A stretch of DNA of 64,000 nucleotides, from contig JAJRVQ010000127.1 in assembly GCA_024277255.1 (NCBI GenBank), positions 1 through 64,000 on the forward strand, given 5' to 3'. The notes under the pieces are model-generated. The model saw only the letters and a program-made list of their open reading frames with translations. It did no database searches and was not told where the DNA came from. This DNA is from Acidobacteriota bacterium (lineage in GTDB: Bacteria > Acidobacteriota > Thermoanaerobaculia > Multivoradales > SZUA-115). Shown in pieces: positions 43,204 through 53,073 of this stretch (position 1 is its first letter; each line of letters opens with the position of its first letter). The position numbers were made by a program, and so were the translations under genes.

Positions 43204-44352
43204 TCAGTTGATGTCCTTGCCCTCTTCCAGCTTCTTGATCAGCCCGGCGATGTTTTGCCGATTGGGTTCGCCCGGAGCCTGATCGAGCGCCTTGCGGGCG
43301 TGATCGAGCGCCTTGTCGAACTGGCCCAGAGCCGAATAGCCACGCGCCATCCCCACGTTGGTGGGCCAAGCGCCTTCGAATCGATCGTAGCTGGTCTGGA
43401 AGACCTGCAAGGCCAACTGCTTCTGCCCTTGCGCGATCAACTGCCGGCCCATCTGGTGAATGCCATTGGCATTGGCCGTGGGGTGGCCGGCCGCTTTCAG
43501 AACGGTTGCGGTACTTTCCTCTCCCTTGCCATTGGCAGCTTGAGCCAGGGCCAGCGTAGTCAACGTTGCGAAGTCCTCTTGGCCGATGAACGGGGCGCTG
43601 ACCGCCGCCTGAGCCCAAGTGAGAGCTTCATCCAGGTGGATGTTGTTCTGGATGCAAAAATTGGCCGCAGCGGCCCAGGAGAGGTGGCTAAAGCCTGGGC
43701 TGTCGCGCAACTCCTCGCGTATCTTGTCGACGTAGAGTTCATTGACGTTGGGGACCGAGATGGTCCACGGCACTTGCAGATTCTCCCAGCGCAGCGCAAC
43801 GGTCGCCTCGGCCGGCTGCCGGTCGATGAACTCGAAGCTCAGCCAGTGGGTGTAGGCGCTCTTCTCCGGGGTCACGGTGACGCGCAGCGCATCCTCGTCC
43901 GCGGTATAGAAGAAGCTTCCCCAGGAAGTCGAGTTGTTGGAGAAAACGACCGTCCACTCCTTCTCGCCCGGAATCATGTGGATGCCGTAACTGCCCGCCG
44001 CTAGGGCTTGTCCCTCGATTTCGACGTCATGAGAGACGGTGAACACGGTGTTCTCGTTGGCGCCGACCCGCCATGGACACTCGGCGCCGCAGGTACCAAA
44101 ACCCAGGTTGGCCATACCGTACGGCACCAACTGCCCCCAGATCTTTCCGGTCCGATCGTCGCCGTTGGGAGCCGTGACATCGGGACTGTTGTAGGTCACG
44201 TTGACCTCAACCAGTCCGATCCACTGAGAAACGGAGGCCTTCTGGTTGGCGCCGCCGGGCGGCAAAGTGATGTTCTGAGCTCTGGCTGTGCCGGCGGTCA
44301 GCAGAGCTAACGCCGAGGCCAGAGCAAGAATCCGGGGGGTGACTCTAGTCAT
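43204..44352 (-). CDS. DUF2911 domain protein with C-terminal tetratricopeptide-like helices
   Basis: This 382-residue secreted protein has a signal peptide (ILALASALALLTAGTARA-Q), then the DUF2911 domain (about 26-190) with WIGLVEVNVTYNSPDV, GKIWGQLVPYGM, WRVGANENTVFTVSHDV, AGSYGIHMIPGEKEWTVVFS and NSTSWGSFFY. The C-terminal half (about 200-380) is helical with TPR-like repeats (ALDHARKALDQAPGEPNRQN). The role is unknown; the family is common in Acidobacteria and Bacteroidetes. AGGAG lies 6 bases before the ATG. It is convergent with the DUF1501 gene. Confidence 0.88.
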   Translation of the reverse strand: MTRVTPRILALASALALLTAGTARAQNITLPPGGANQKASVSQWIGLVEVNVTYNSPDVTAPNGDDRTGKIWGQLVPYGMANLGFGTCGAECPWRVGANENTVFTVSHDVEIEGQALAAGSYGIHMIPGEKEWTVVFSNNSTSWGSFFYTADEDALRVTVTPEKSAYTHWLSFEFIDRQPAEATVALRWENLQVPWTISVPNVNELYVDKIREELRDSPGFSHLSWAAAANFCIQNNIHLDEALTWAQAAVSAPFIGQEDFATLTTLALAQAANGKGEESTATVLKAAGHPTANANGIHQMGRQLIAQGQKQLALQVFQTSYDRFEGAWPTNVGMARGYSALGQFDKALDHARKALDQAPGEPNRQNIAGLIKKLEEGKDIN

Positions 44353-44907
44353 CGCTGTCTCCTATCTTGGGGTAGAGGACTCAGATCTACTACGGACATA
44401 GGAGAATCTACGGAAAAAGCCGAGAAAGGTTCAAACGGCTCTCGAAGTCTCGTGGAGATCTGCGCTCAGAGCGACGACAGCCTCACTTTCAGCCGAAAGT
44501 GGCGCTTCTTTCGGTTTCCGCCGAGGTGTGGCCTGGTGCGATCCGGGAGGTTTGCGCGGGCTACTGGATCGGCGATTCGGCGTCATGACACGGCTGATGG
44601 AGGGGGTGCGTCGCCCGATTCTCGCCGTCAAGACCACTTCGCGGAGAAATGGAATTGATCGGAAATGATGGCGCTTGGGTGTACTTTTGGTTGGAGAATG
44701 CGCTACGGTTGCCCTGCTGGAGATATCCGGCACTTTGAGATACCCCCGCCTCGCGAAGCAAGCTCGGTCCTCTTCTGTCTTTTCCTGAGCAGAGTAAGAA
44801 ACCAAGCGGGCCTCACTGGAAAGTTCCAAGCGGGTCCTCAGTTCGGCGTCACAGCCGAGAACAAACGTACGGCTACGCCGCGCAGGCGGGCCAGGAGAAA
44901 GAGAAGA
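44353..44907. other. Long 5' region of the RRM gene
   Basis: The 555 bases between the divergent DUF2911 and RRM genes contain no convincing gene. A hairpin ACTTTC-AGCC-GAAAGT lies near 44485-44500. Two perfect CCAAGCGGG repeats start at 44802 and 44826, 24 bases apart, just before the RRM gene. An open frame from 44665 runs into the RRM gene but its extra part has no recognisable features. No good -35/-10 pair is visible. Confidence 0.45.
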
Positions 44908-45186
44908 ATGCCGAAGAGAATCTATGTTGGAAACCTCCCCTTTAGCGCTAGCGATGACGAGATCCGCGCCCTGTTTTCCGAATACGGGGAAGTGGACTCG
45001 GTGAGCTTGATCACCGATCGCGACACCGGGCGCCCTCGGGGTTTCGGGTTTGTCGAGATGTCGTCCGGCGCCGATGAGGCGATCCAGGCTCTCAACTCGA
45101 CGGATATGGGCGGCCGTAGCCTGACTGTCAACGAAGCTCGTCCCCGCACCGAGCGTCGCGGTGGCGGCGGCGGCGGCGGCTGGTAG
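44908..45186 (+). CDS. Small RNA-binding protein with one RRM domain and Gly-rich tail
   Basis: The 92-residue protein has one RNA recognition motif: RNP2 KRIYVGNLPFSASDDEIR and RNP1 GRPRGFGFVEMSSG, with the aromatic residues that stack on RNA bases, followed by a tail RRGGGGGGGW. Such small RRM proteins are known in cyanobacteria and Acidobacteria, often tied to cold shock. The ATG at 44908 follows AGGAGAAAGAGAAGA. A longer frame upstream exists but adds only unstructured sequence. A terminator follows at 45200. The long upstream leader may allow self-regulation; this is inference. Confidence 0.92.
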   Translation: MPKRIYVGNLPFSASDDEIRALFSEYGEVDSVSLITDRDTGRPRGFGFVEMSSGADEAIQALNSTDMGGRSLTVNEARPRTERRGGGGGGGW

Positions 45187-45199
45187 ACCAGGTATCCCG

Positions 45200-45240
45200 G
45201 CCCACCGGATTGTCGCTGATAGCGGATCCGGTGGGCTTCC
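45200..45240 (+). terminator. Rho-independent-like terminator of the RRM gene
   Basis: GCCCACCGGAT (45200-45210) pairs perfectly with ATCCGGTGGGC (45226-45236) over a 15-base loop, starting 14 bases after the RRM stop. The tail TTCCCTTCC is only weakly T-rich. Confidence 0.6.
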
Positions 45241-45356
45241 CTTCCCCAGCGCGGAATCCCCGCCACTCCCTGCCGCTACCTTTCTTCCTACCTACCTACC
45301 ACCGGCGCGCTGGGCTCGCACAAGGCTTGAGCACGCTCAGTAGCCTTCTTCCTCAG

Positions 45357-45950
45357 CTATTCCTCATCGACTGAGCCCAGACCACGCGCAAAGGCGCCCT
45401 CGATCCGCTGCGAGATGACACTCCAGATGGATGCGGAACCGTCGCCAATAGGGCTGTTGCGCTCGAGAACCTGAGCTTTCGTCACGCTGTGGAGATGCCA
45501 GCTGTGGCCACCGGTCGCCAGGTTTTGCAGCACTGGCTGGATGCGGTCGATGGCGTTGGCGAAGCGAGCGTCCATCGTTTGGCGGGCCTCGAACTCATCC
45601 CACAGGGCCCGCAGCTGCGTCGTCTGATCCTCGGGTAACAGACCGAAAATCCGGTCCGCCGCCCGTTGCTCGCGCTCCTCCTTGTCGAGATTGGCCTCGG
45701 CGTCGTAGCAGAAGGTGTCTCCGGCATCGATCTCGACGATGTCGTGAACCAGGAGCATCTTGAGTACGTGGGTGACATCGACCTCGGCGTTGGCATGCTC
45801 ACTGAGCAGCAGCGCCATCATCGCCAGATGCCAGGAGTGTTCGGCGCTGTTTTCTTGCCGGGAGCCGTCGGTGATCACCGTCCGGCGAAGGATATTCTTG
45901 AGACGATCGATCTCGAGGATGAATTCGAGCTGACGTTCGAGCCGTTGCAT
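45357..45950 (-). CDS. HD-domain phosphohydrolase (YfbR/HDDC2-like)
   Basis: The 197-residue protein has the HD-superfamily metal-site residues: ENSAEHSWHLAMM (H...H), LLVHDIVEIDAGDTFCYD (HD), and a later Asp in DRIQPVLQN. Its opening, LEFILEIDRLKNILRRTVI, resembles the YfbR/HDDC2 group of 5'-nucleotidases acting on deoxynucleotides. The ATG at 45950 gives the family length. It stands alone, convergent with the RRM gene. Specific substrate is not shown by sequence. Confidence 0.85.
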   Translation of the reverse strand: MQRLERQLEFILEIDRLKNILRRTVITDGSRQENSAEHSWHLAMMALLLSEHANAEVDVTHVLKMLLVHDIVEIDAGDTFCYDAEANLDKEEREQRAADRIFGLLPEDQTTQLRALWDEFEARQTMDARFANAIDRIQPVLQNLATGGHSWHLHSVTKAQVLERNSPIGDGSASIWSVISQRIEGAFARGLGSVDEE

Positions 45951-46186
45951 GGCGCTGGATGGTAGCAGGATCGGCAGCCAACTCTCGCCACTGGCCCGCC
46001 GTTCGCACCCCGTGCAGCTCTGTCCGCTCCGACCGCTGCGTGGCCGTGCCGCTCAAGGAATCCACCGCGGATTAAACAAATCCAATCCACCCGACCACCC
46101 GGGAGCGTAGGTTCTGCTGGATGTATACACACATGGGTTGCTCGGCAACTCGATTGAGCCTGGACGCAGGCAAAAGGAGATGAAGA

Positions 46187-46627
46187 ATGAAGAAGATTCT
46201 GTTTGTTTCGCTAGCACTGGCGGTGATTCTTGTCGCTGCCGCCTCGGCGCAGATGAACAAGCCGAAAATGGTCAACCTCTCCGGCAAAGTGATCGACCTC
46301 ACCTGTTCCGCCAAGGGTAAGGCGATGATGGACTCGTGGACCAACGCCGAGAACGACGAGCACAAGACGCCCGATGGCCCGAAGCCCGGCTGTGCGACGA
46401 TGTGTCTCAAGGGCGGCCAGCCGGCAGCTCTCTTTGCCAATAACGCCATCAAGGCCGTCTTTGGCTGCAACCCGAAGGCGACTCTGGCCAACTATGCGGC
46501 GCAAGACGTCGAGGTCATGGGTTTCTGGGCCGGCGGCAAGAAGGACTCCACCAAGACCTTCATGCCCGCGAAGATCCGTAGCGAAGGCGGCGAGTGGGAA
46601 GAGGTCAACTGCGCGACCATGCACTAA
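46187..46627 (+). CDS. Secreted Cys-rich small protein of unknown function
   Basis: The 146-residue protein has a clear signal peptide (KKILFVSLALAVILVAAASA-Q) and a mature part with five cysteines: GKVIDLTCSAKGKAMM, GCATMCLKGGQPAALF, FGCNPKAT and NCATMH. The pattern 'G.v.D..C...... C...C...G.P..LF' is shared by a family of small exported proteins of unknown role in Acidobacteria and relatives; a metal or heme-type ligand is possible but unproven. AAAAGGAGA precedes the ATG at 46187. A terminator follows about 190 bases after its stop. Confidence 0.75.
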   Translation: MKKILFVSLALAVILVAAASAQMNKPKMVNLSGKVIDLTCSAKGKAMMDSWTNAENDEHKTPDGPKPGCATMCLKGGQPAALFANNAIKAVFGCNPKATLANYAAQDVEVMGFWAGGKKDSTKTFMPAKIRSEGGEWEEVNCATMH

Positions 46628-46816
46628 CAGCCCTTGGTGAAACTCCTCCTGGCACCGAGCGGTTCTCTGCTCGCGACTTAAGCGTTGGGAAATCCTCGAC
46701 GAACCTCGGGTTCGCCTGTGGTTTTCCGCCTTGATTCGCCAACAGATCCCTCGCTCTCGCCGACGGACGACTTTCGCCACGGACCGCTAAGGTCCTTACC
46801 TTCTAGCAGCTAACGA

Positions 46817-46849
46817 AAAAGAGTCGCGGACAGCCGCGGCTCTTTTTTT
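46817..46849 (+). terminator. Rho-independent terminator
   Basis: GAGTCGCGG (46821-46829) pairs with CCGCGGCTC (46834-46842), one G-T wobble, with a 4-base loop and a run of seven T (46843-46849). An A-run upstream makes it usable in both directions. It separates the Cys-rich protein gene from the complex III operon. Confidence 0.85.
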
Positions 46850-46916
46850 ACCGCGGACAAAACCTCGCAGCCTCGCAGGCGCGTATGGCTAGTGTTCACT
46901 ACCCAAGGTAACGTTC

Positions 46917-47555
46917 ATGGCTCAGTTGTTCCCTCAATGGTCGAACCGGATCCCGGTATATCTCCTGCTGGGAGCGACCGCTAGCGCTCTCGTTGTGCCG
47001 CTACTGGGCTGGTACTTCTTGTCGCCCTCCTTTACCGATGTCGGCTACCAGCCGGAGCAGCCGATTCCGTTCAGCCATCAGCTCCACGTTGGTGAACTTG
47101 AGGTCGATTGTCGCTACTGCCACCGCAGCGTCGAAGTGTCGGCGATAGCCTCCCTTCCCTCGTCTCAGACCTGTCTGAACTGCCATCGGCTTCTTGGCAA
47201 GTCGGTCGAGGCATTGAAGCCTCTCTTCGAGAGCGAGGAGCTAGACGTGCCTCTACGCTGGATACGAGTCCACAAGACACCGGAATATGCCTACTTCGAC
47301 CATTCCCTCCACCTGGCCGGCGGCATCGGTTGTGCCAGTTGCCACGGCAACCTGGCCGAGATGGAGCGGGTCCACCAGGTCGAGCCGCTGAGCATGGGGT
47401 GGTGCTTGAAGTGCCACCGCCATCCCGAGAAGCATCTGCGCCCGCCAGCGCTTCTGACCTACACCGGCCAGCCGGATGCCGAAACGAGCCATCGACTGGC
47501 CTCTCTGGCCAGCGAGCTGGCGCCACCCCTCGACTGCACGGGGTGCCATCGATGA
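46917..47555 (+). CDS. actA: Alternative complex III pentaheme cytochrome subunit ActA
   Basis: This 212-residue protein has one N-terminal membrane segment and five CxxCH heme sites at about residues 65 (CRYCH), 86 (CLNCH), 139 (CASCH), 166 (CLKCH) and 208 (CTGCH), plus extra histidines for axial ligation (FSHQLHVGE, FDHSLHLAGG). This is the ActA pattern of alternative complex III, a quinol:electron-acceptor oxidoreductase that replaces cytochrome bc1. It is the first gene of the operon and overlaps actB by 4 bases (ATGA). Confidence 0.92.
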   Translation: MAQLFPQWSNRIPVYLLLGATASALVVPLLGWYFLSPSFTDVGYQPEQPIPFSHQLHVGELEVDCRYCHRSVEVSAIASLPSSQTCLNCHRLLGKSVEALKPLFESEELDVPLRWIRVHKTPEYAYFDHSLHLAGGIGCASCHGNLAEMERVHQVEPLSMGWCLKCHRHPEKHLRPPALLTYTGQPDAETSHRLASLASELAPPLDCTGCHR

Positions 47556-50512
47556 ACGCCGACTCGAAACACTATTGGCGCAGCATCGACCGGCTGCTCG
47601 ATTCGCCGGCGGTGGCGGAAGAATTGCGGCAAGAGTTCCCGGACGGCGCCTCCCTGCCACCCGAGGGCGTCAGCCGTCGTCAGATGCTCGGCCTCCTCGG
47701 TGCCTCCTTCGCTCTGGCCGGTCTGACCGGTTGCCGGCGGCCGGTCGAAGCGATCATCCCTCAGGTTCGCAGTCCCGAGGACCGGGTGCCGGGTGTTCCA
47801 GAACACTACGCGACGGTGATGGAACTCGGTACGGCGAGCTATGGCCTGCTGGTCCAGAGTCACCAAGGACGGCCGACCAAGATCGAGGGCAATGAACTAC
47901 ATCCGGCGTCGCTCGGAGCGGCCAGTGGCTGGAGCCAAGCCGCCCTGCTCGGCCTCTACGATCCTGACCGCTCAGCGAAAGTGCTGCACGCCGGCGAAGT
48001 GGCCAGTTGGGAGGAGTTCGAGAGCTTCTGGGCCGAGAGACGGTCGCAACTTGAGGCGGACGGCGGCCGCAGTCTGCTGCTCGTCACCGGTGCCAGCTCA
48101 TCGCCGACCTTGGCCGCATGGAGTGAGAAATTCGCCGAGGCCTATCCCGAGGCGCTGCATGTCGTCGCCGAGCCGATCGGTTCCGCCACCGTCTTTGCCG
48201 GTGTCGAAGCTGCCTGCGGCCGGCCGCTGCGGCCGGTCTACCATCTCGATCGGGCACGAACGGTGGTGGCTCTCGATGCGGACCTCCTACTCAGTGAGAC
48301 GGACGCCGTACTCCACGCGCGCGGCCTCGCCGCGGCGCGGCGGCGGGAAGACGGTTCCGGCAGGCTGTACGCCATCGAGAGTGCTCTGAGCAACACCGGC
48401 GCATCGGCCGACCACCGGCTGGCGATCGCCAGTGGGCAGATCCCTCGGGTTGCCGCTCGCCTGGCCGAATTGCTGAGCGAAGAGCTGGCCGACAGGGGAT
48501 TGAGCCTCGGTCTTGAAGCCCCCAACTCATCAGCCTTCCCAGCCGCCTTGGATCAGCGCTTGCGCCTGATCGCCGGCGATCTGGCGATGGCGGGTGATCG
48601 GGCGCTGGTGGTCGCCGGGCGTGGTCAACCGGAGTCCGTTCACACGCTGGCTCTGGCGATCAACCACGCTCTCGGCGCGCTGGGCAAGACGGTGTCGCTG
48701 CACCCGCTCACCAATGTCCTCTGGCGAGGCGACAGTGTGGAGAGTGTCGCGCGCCGCGCCAGGGCGGGCGAACTCTCGACGGTGATCGCACTAGGCTGCA
48801 ACCCGCTCTACAGCGCACCGCCACCGCTTGCCGAAATCGTCAAGGGGGCGGCGACGACCATCCACCTAGGCAGCCATGTCGATGAGACGGCCGTCGCCAC
48901 GACCTGGCATCTACCCCAAGCTCACTTCTTGGAGAGTTGGGGCGACGGCCGCGCCCCGGACGGCACTCCGGCGATCCAGCAGCCCTTGATCGCTCCCCTC
49001 TTCGCCGGTCGTTCGGCCCTCGAGATCCTTTCCTTGCTCACCACGGGGCGAAGCCGCGGCGGTCTCGCTCTGGTGCGCCGAACGTGGAGTGACGCACTCC
49101 TGGCCGAGGACAGCGATGTCGACATCGAAACGCAGTGGAATCGGACTCTGCACGATGGCGCCCTTGCCGATGGGGCGCTAGAGGCGGAGTCGATCGAACT
49201 TGACTCGACCGCCGTAGCGGCAGCCTTCAGACAGTGCACTCGGCCGGTCGGGAGCACCGGGATCGAGGTCACCGTGCACCCCTCGCCGGCGGTCTACGAC
49301 GGCCGCTTTGCCAACAATGGTTGGCTTCAAGAACTGCCCGACCCGATCACCAAGGTGGTTTGGGGCAATGTCGCGGCGATCGCGCCGGCGACTGCTGAAC
49401 GGCTGGGAGTCGAAACCGGCGACCTTCTGCGGCTGACGCGAGGCAAGGTGAGTATCGAGATCCCCGCCTGGATCAGTCCCGGCCAGGCCGAGGATTCACT
49501 GGCCGTGGCGCTGGGTTACGGCCGCTCGCGGGCCGGCCTGGTCGGCAACGGAGTCGGCGTCGACCTCTACCCGCTGCTGGGTGGGAGCGACAGCTCGACT
49601 CTCGCCGGGGTGACGGTCGAACGCACCGGCGGGCGAACCGAGCTGGCCCAGACTCAGGAGCATTGGGCGATCGAGGGGCGGGACCTGGTGCGCGACGCCG
49701 GCGGCGGCCACTCGGCCGCCGCCCATCACGAAGAGGCCGCCGCGGCCGCGCTGTGGTCGCCTCCCAACGCCACCGGCGGATCGCAATGGGGCATGTCGAT
49801 CGATCTGGATCTTTGCACCGGCTGCAATGGCTGCATCGTCGCCTGCCAGGCCGAGAACAACATCCCGGTCGTCGGTCCCGAGCAGGTTCGCAGCGGTCGC
49901 GAGATGCACTGGCTGCGCATCGATCGCTACTACTCCGGCTCGCCGGACGCACCGGAGGTCGCCTTCCAACCGCTGCCCTGCATGCATTGTGAAAGCGCGC
50001 CCTGCGAGGAGGTCTGCCCGGTTGGGGCGACGGTTCACGACGCACAGGGCTTGAATGCCATGGTCTACAACCGTTGCATCGGAACTCGCTACTGCTCGAA
50101 CAACTGCCCCTACAAGGTTCGCCGCTTCAACTTCTTCAACTTCACCAAGGATCTGCCCGAGTTGGTGCAGATGGCGATGAATCCGGATGTCACCGTGCGC
50201 TCGCGCGGCGTGATGGAAAAGTGCTCCTACTGCGTGCAGCGAATTCGCCAGGCCGAGCGCGACGCCAAGCTCGGCGACAGGCCCTTGATCGACGGCGATG
50301 TGAAGACCGCCTGCCAGCAGACCTGCCCCGCCGAGGCGATACAGTTCGGCGATCTCTCCGACGGCGACAGCCGGGTCGTAGAGGCGAAGCGATCCGAGCG
50401 TAGCTACGACCTGCTCGGGGAGCTGAACACCCGACCGCGGACCTCCTACCTGGCAAGGGCTCGGCGGCGCCACCCCGACTGGCCCGATGCCGACCAGGGG
50501 AGCGCCTCTTGA
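47552..50512 (+). CDS. actB: Alternative complex III molybdopterin-like/Fe-S subunit ActB
   Basis: The 986-residue protein starts with an export-type signal (SRRQMLGLLGASFALAGLTGC, RR plus lipobox-like Cys). The N-terminal two-thirds resemble the catalytic subunit of molybdopterin oxidoreductases, but in ActB this part is not expected to hold the cofactor. The C-terminal part (from about residue 750) is a ferredoxin-type domain with four cysteine groups: CTGCNGCIVACQAEN, CMHCESAPCEEVCP, CIGTRYCSNNCPYK and KCSYCVQ with CQQTCP. These form the iron-sulfur wire. It is coupled to actA and to the next gene by overlapping starts. A longer open frame from 47108 is out of phase with actA. Confidence 0.93.
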   Translation: MNADSKHYWRSIDRLLDSPAVAEELRQEFPDGASLPPEGVSRRQMLGLLGASFALAGLTGCRRPVEAIIPQVRSPEDRVPGVPEHYATVMELGTASYGLLVQSHQGRPTKIEGNELHPASLGAASGWSQAALLGLYDPDRSAKVLHAGEVASWEEFESFWAERRSQLEADGGRSLLLVTGASSSPTLAAWSEKFAEAYPEALHVVAEPIGSATVFAGVEAACGRPLRPVYHLDRARTVVALDADLLLSETDAVLHARGLAAARRREDGSGRLYAIESALSNTGASADHRLAIASGQIPRVAARLAELLSEELADRGLSLGLEAPNSSAFPAALDQRLRLIAGDLAMAGDRALVVAGRGQPESVHTLALAINHALGALGKTVSLHPLTNVLWRGDSVESVARRARAGELSTVIALGCNPLYSAPPPLAEIVKGAATTIHLGSHVDETAVATTWHLPQAHFLESWGDGRAPDGTPAIQQPLIAPLFAGRSALEILSLLTTGRSRGGLALVRRTWSDALLAEDSDVDIETQWNRTLHDGALADGALEAESIELDSTAVAAAFRQCTRPVGSTGIEVTVHPSPAVYDGRFANNGWLQELPDPITKVVWGNVAAIAPATAERLGVETGDLLRLTRGKVSIEIPAWISPGQAEDSLAVALGYGRSRAGLVGNGVGVDLYPLLGGSDSSTLAGVTVERTGGRTELAQTQEHWAIEGRDLVRDAGGGHSAAAHHEEAAAAALWSPPNATGGSQWGMSIDLDLCTGCNGCIVACQAENNIPVVGPEQVRSGREMHWLRIDRYYSGSPDAPEVAFQPLPCMHCESAPCEEVCPVGATVHDAQGLNAMVYNRCIGTRYCSNNCPYKVRRFNFFNFTKDLPELVQMAMNPDVTVRSRGVMEKCSYCVQRIRQAERDAKLGDRPLIDGDVKTACQQTCPAEAIQFGDLSDGDSRVVEAKRSERSYDLLGELNTRPRTSYLARARRRHPDWPDADQGSAS

Positions 50513-51093
50513 AACCGGTTCTGGGTGTACTCGCTCTCCTGCTCCTGGCCATCGGCTCGGTCTGGCTCCGCGGTTGCCATTCGTCGCGCCCCCCGATCCA
50601 TCTCAATCCGAACATGGATCGCCAGCCCCAGTACCTACCGCAACGGGAGAGCCGCTTCTTCGCCAACGGAAGTGTGGATCAGCCGCGAGTCCCGGGCACT
50701 CTGGCGCGCGGAAGGCTGCGCGAGGACGAGAGCTACACCGCGGGCAAGAGTTTCTGGTCGGGCTATCTGCAGCAAGTGCCGTTCGCGGTGACCGACGATG
50801 TCGTAGACCGCGGACACCAGCGTTTCGACATCTTCTGCGCCCCCTGTCACGGCACCGCCGGCAACGGCGTGAGCCCGCTGACCCTACGCACAGGCCTCAC
50901 CACCGCCAACCTCCTGGAGCCGAAGTTCGCCGCCTATCGCCCGGGAAAACTCTTCGAAGTCATCACCAAAGGCAGTGGCCTGATGCCCGGCTACAGGGAA
51001 TCGATCGGGGTGGACGACCGCTGGATGATCGTGGCCTACCTCGACCGTCTCCAGCAGTCGGCGAGCGCCGGTGACGGAGGCCACAGACCATGA
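50509..51093 (+). CDS. Alternative complex III monoheme cytochrome c (ActE-like)
   Basis: The 194-residue protein has an N-terminal hydrophobic segment ending WLRGC and one heme site CAPCH (about residues 110-114) with a likely Met ligand in GSGLMPGY. Text such as FFANGSVDQPRVPGTLARG matches ActE, the monoheme, often lipidated subunit. The start is TTG at 50509, overlapping the actB stop (TTGA) with AGGGGAG upstream. In most alternative complex III operons actE comes after actC and actD; here it comes directly after actB. Confidence 0.85.
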   Translation: MKPVLGVLALLLLAIGSVWLRGCHSSRPPIHLNPNMDRQPQYLPQRESRFFANGSVDQPRVPGTLARGRLREDESYTAGKSFWSGYLQQVPFAVTDDVVDRGHQRFDIFCAPCHGTAGNGVSPLTLRTGLTTANLLEPKFAAYRPGKLFEVITKGSGLMPGYRESIGVDDRWMIVAYLDRLQQSASAGDGGHRP

Positions 51094-51689
51094 AGTCGTC
51101 GGTTGTACGCCTGGTTCTGGCGGGCTCGCTCGTCCTGGCGATCGGCGCGGCGGCCTTCGGCGCCCTGGAGAAGTGGAGTGCCTATCGCTCGCCCCTGCGC
51201 CGGCCGGCTCTCGCCTCCACACCCCACGACGTGGCTCTCGACCGGTTGGCCGAACAGCGGGCGCAGCGCGCCGAGGCCGAGCGCCAGCGCGCCGAACTGC
51301 TGGCCAATCTCACCGGCGAGGCGATGGTCGAGATGGGGCGTGAGATTGTCCATGGCGGGCGGGGCTTCTGCTTCAACTGCCACTCGATCGGCGCCGAGGG
51401 AGGAGGCACTCAAGGCCCCAACCTGGAAGGGATCGGTGAGCGGGCGGCCAGCCGGGTCGAAGGTCTCTCAGCCGCCCAGTATCTGGCGCAGTCCCTCTAT
51501 GAACCCGAGGCCTTTGTGGTCGAAGGCTTCGCCCCCACCATGCCGGTGGCCACCGAACGGCCGATCGGAATCGACGATCTGGAGATTCTGATGGTGATCG
51601 CCTACCTTGAGACACTCGGCGGCAGACGCACCGTCGAGCCCGGCATGAAGGCGTTGGAACTGGTACCCGGCAGTGAGAAATCTCGGTGA
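51090..51689 (+). CDS. Second monoheme cytochrome c of the complex III operon
   Basis: The 199-residue protein has an N-terminal membrane anchor ([20 protein letters not shown]), a charged coiled-coil-like stretch ([20 protein letters not shown]), one CFNCH heme site (about residues 94-98) and a possible Met ligand in FAPTMPVA. I see no standard Act subunit with this form, so it may be an extra electron carrier or a divergent copy handing electrons to the terminal oxidase. It overlaps the preceding cytochrome gene by 4 bases, proving co-translation. Confidence 0.8.
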   Translation: MKSSVVRLVLAGSLVLAIGAAAFGALEKWSAYRSPLRRPALASTPHDVALDRLAEQRAQRAEAERQRAELLANLTGEAMVEMGREIVHGGRGFCFNCHSIGAEGGGTQGPNLEGIGERAASRVEGLSAAQYLAQSLYEPEAFVVEGFAPTMPVATERPIGIDDLEILMVIAYLETLGGRRTVEPGMKALELVPGSEKSR

Positions 51690-51699
51690 GGTGCGCAAG

Positions 51700-53073
51700 G
51701 TGAACCGATCGCTAGACTCCATCGATCCGATCTCGCACCGGCCCTCGCTGGTCGAGCCGGGACTGACGCCGGCCGATATCACCGAGATCGTCACCCGGCC
51801 GCTGGCCCAGAAGCCGCCACGAGGCTGGTACGTGACCTTCGCCGTGGCGCTGGGCCTGTTGGGGGTTTTCGGCCTCAGTCTGGCTTGGCTGCTCTGGGAA
51901 GGGGTCGGAATCTGGGGCAACAACCAACCGGTGGCCTGGGGCTGGCCGATCGTCAACTTCGTCTTCTGGGTCGGCATCGGTCACGCTGGCACGCTGATCT
52001 CGGCCGTGCTCTTCCTCTTCCGCCAAAAGTGGCGCACTTCGGTCAACCGTACCGCCGAGGCGATGACCCTCTTCGCCGTAGTCTGCGCCTTGATCTTCCC
52101 CGGCATCCACACCGGCCGCCCCTGGGTCGCCGCCTACTGGATGCTGCCGATCCCGAACCAGATGGGAGTCTGGCCGCAGTTTCGTAGTCCGTTGATGTGG
52201 GACGTCTTCGCCGTCTCCATCTACTTCACCGTCTCGGCGCTCTTTTGGTACATCGGCCTCATCCCCGATCTCGCCACGATTCGTGACCGCGCCAGCGGCC
52301 TGCGGGCGCGAATCTTCGGCGTTCTCGCCCTGGGCTGGCGCAACGCGCAGAGCCACTGGCGCCATTGGGAGAAGGCCTACCTCTTGCTCGCTGGGCTGGC
52401 GACACCGCTGGTCATCTCGGTGCATTCGGTGGTCTCCTTCGACTTCGCCGTCTCCAAGCTCCCCGGCTGGCACACGACGATTCTGCCGCCCTACTTCGTG
52501 GCCGGCGCCATCTTCTCGGGGCTAGCGATGGTGATTACCCTCATGGTGCTCTGCCGAAGCGCCTTCAAGATGGAGAGGCTGGTCACACCGCTTCACTTTG
52601 ACCGCACGGCCCGCTTGATCCTCGCCATGAGTTGCATCGTTGGCTACTCGTACGGCTCGGAACTCTTGATCGCCTGGTACAGCGGCAACCTCTTCGAGCA
52701 GTTCGCCTTCCTCAACCGCGCTCTGGGTCCGATGTCGTGGAGCTACTGGGTGATGGTGTTCTGTAACGTGGTCGTCCCACAGGTCTTCTGGTTCCGCAAA
52801 GCACGGACGCACATGGGCGTGCTCTTCGTGGCCTCGATCTTGATCAACGTGGGCATGTGGTTCGAGCGCTTTGTCATCGTGGTGACCTCCCTGTACCGCG
52901 ATTTCATGCCCTCGAGTTGGGGCCACTTCACCCCGACCTTGTGGGACTTCGCCACTCTGGCCGGCAGCTTCGGTCTCTTCCTGACCCTCTTCTGCCTGTT
53001 CATTCGTTACCTGCCGATGGTCGCTATGGCGGAAGTCAAATCGGTCCTCGACTCGGGAGACTCGCATGGCTGA
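51700..53073 (+). CDS. actC: Alternative complex III NrfD-like membrane subunit ActC
   Basis: The protein (457 residues from the GTG at 51700) has about ten membrane segments and reads like ActC/Nrf[55 protein letters not shown] and [18 protein letters not shown]. It holds a quinol-binding site facing the periplasm. GTG at 51700 has GAGG 8 bases upstream; earlier in-frame GTGs at 51673 and 51691 are possible but the first overlaps the preceding gene. It overlaps actD by 8 bases. Confidence 0.9.
   Translation: MNRSLDSIDPISHRPSLVEPGLTPADITEIVTRPLAQKPPRGWYVTFAVALGLLGVFGLSLAWLLWEGVGIWGNNQPVAWGWPIVNFVFWVGIGHAGTLISAVLFLFRQKWRTSVNRTAEAMTLFAVVCALIFPGIHTGRPWVAAYWMLPIPNQMGVWPQFRSPLMWDVFAVSIYFTVSALFWYIGLIPDLATIRDRASGLRARIFGVLALGWRNAQSHWRHWEKAYLLLAGLATPLVISVHSVVSFDFAVSKLPGWHTTILPPYFVAGAIFSGLAMVITLMVLCRSAFKMERLVTPLHFDRTARLILAMSCIVGYSYGSELLIAWYSGNLFEQFAFLNRALGPMSWSYWVMVFCNVVVPQVFWFRKARTHMGVLFVASILINVGMWFERFVIVVTSLYRDFMPSSWGHFTPTLWDFATLAGSFGLFLTLFCLFIRYLPMVAMAEVKSVLDSGDSHG

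Noticed and set aside
44665-44907. N-terminal extension of the RRM protein from 44665
   Set aside because: The extra 81 codons have no fold or ribosome site; the ATG at 44908 gives the normal RRM start with AGGAGAAAGAG upstream.
47108-50512. Long open frame starting inside actA as the start of actB
   Set aside because: The first 148 codons are actA in a shifted frame; the ATG at 47552 overlaps the actA stop and begins a Tat-like signal region.
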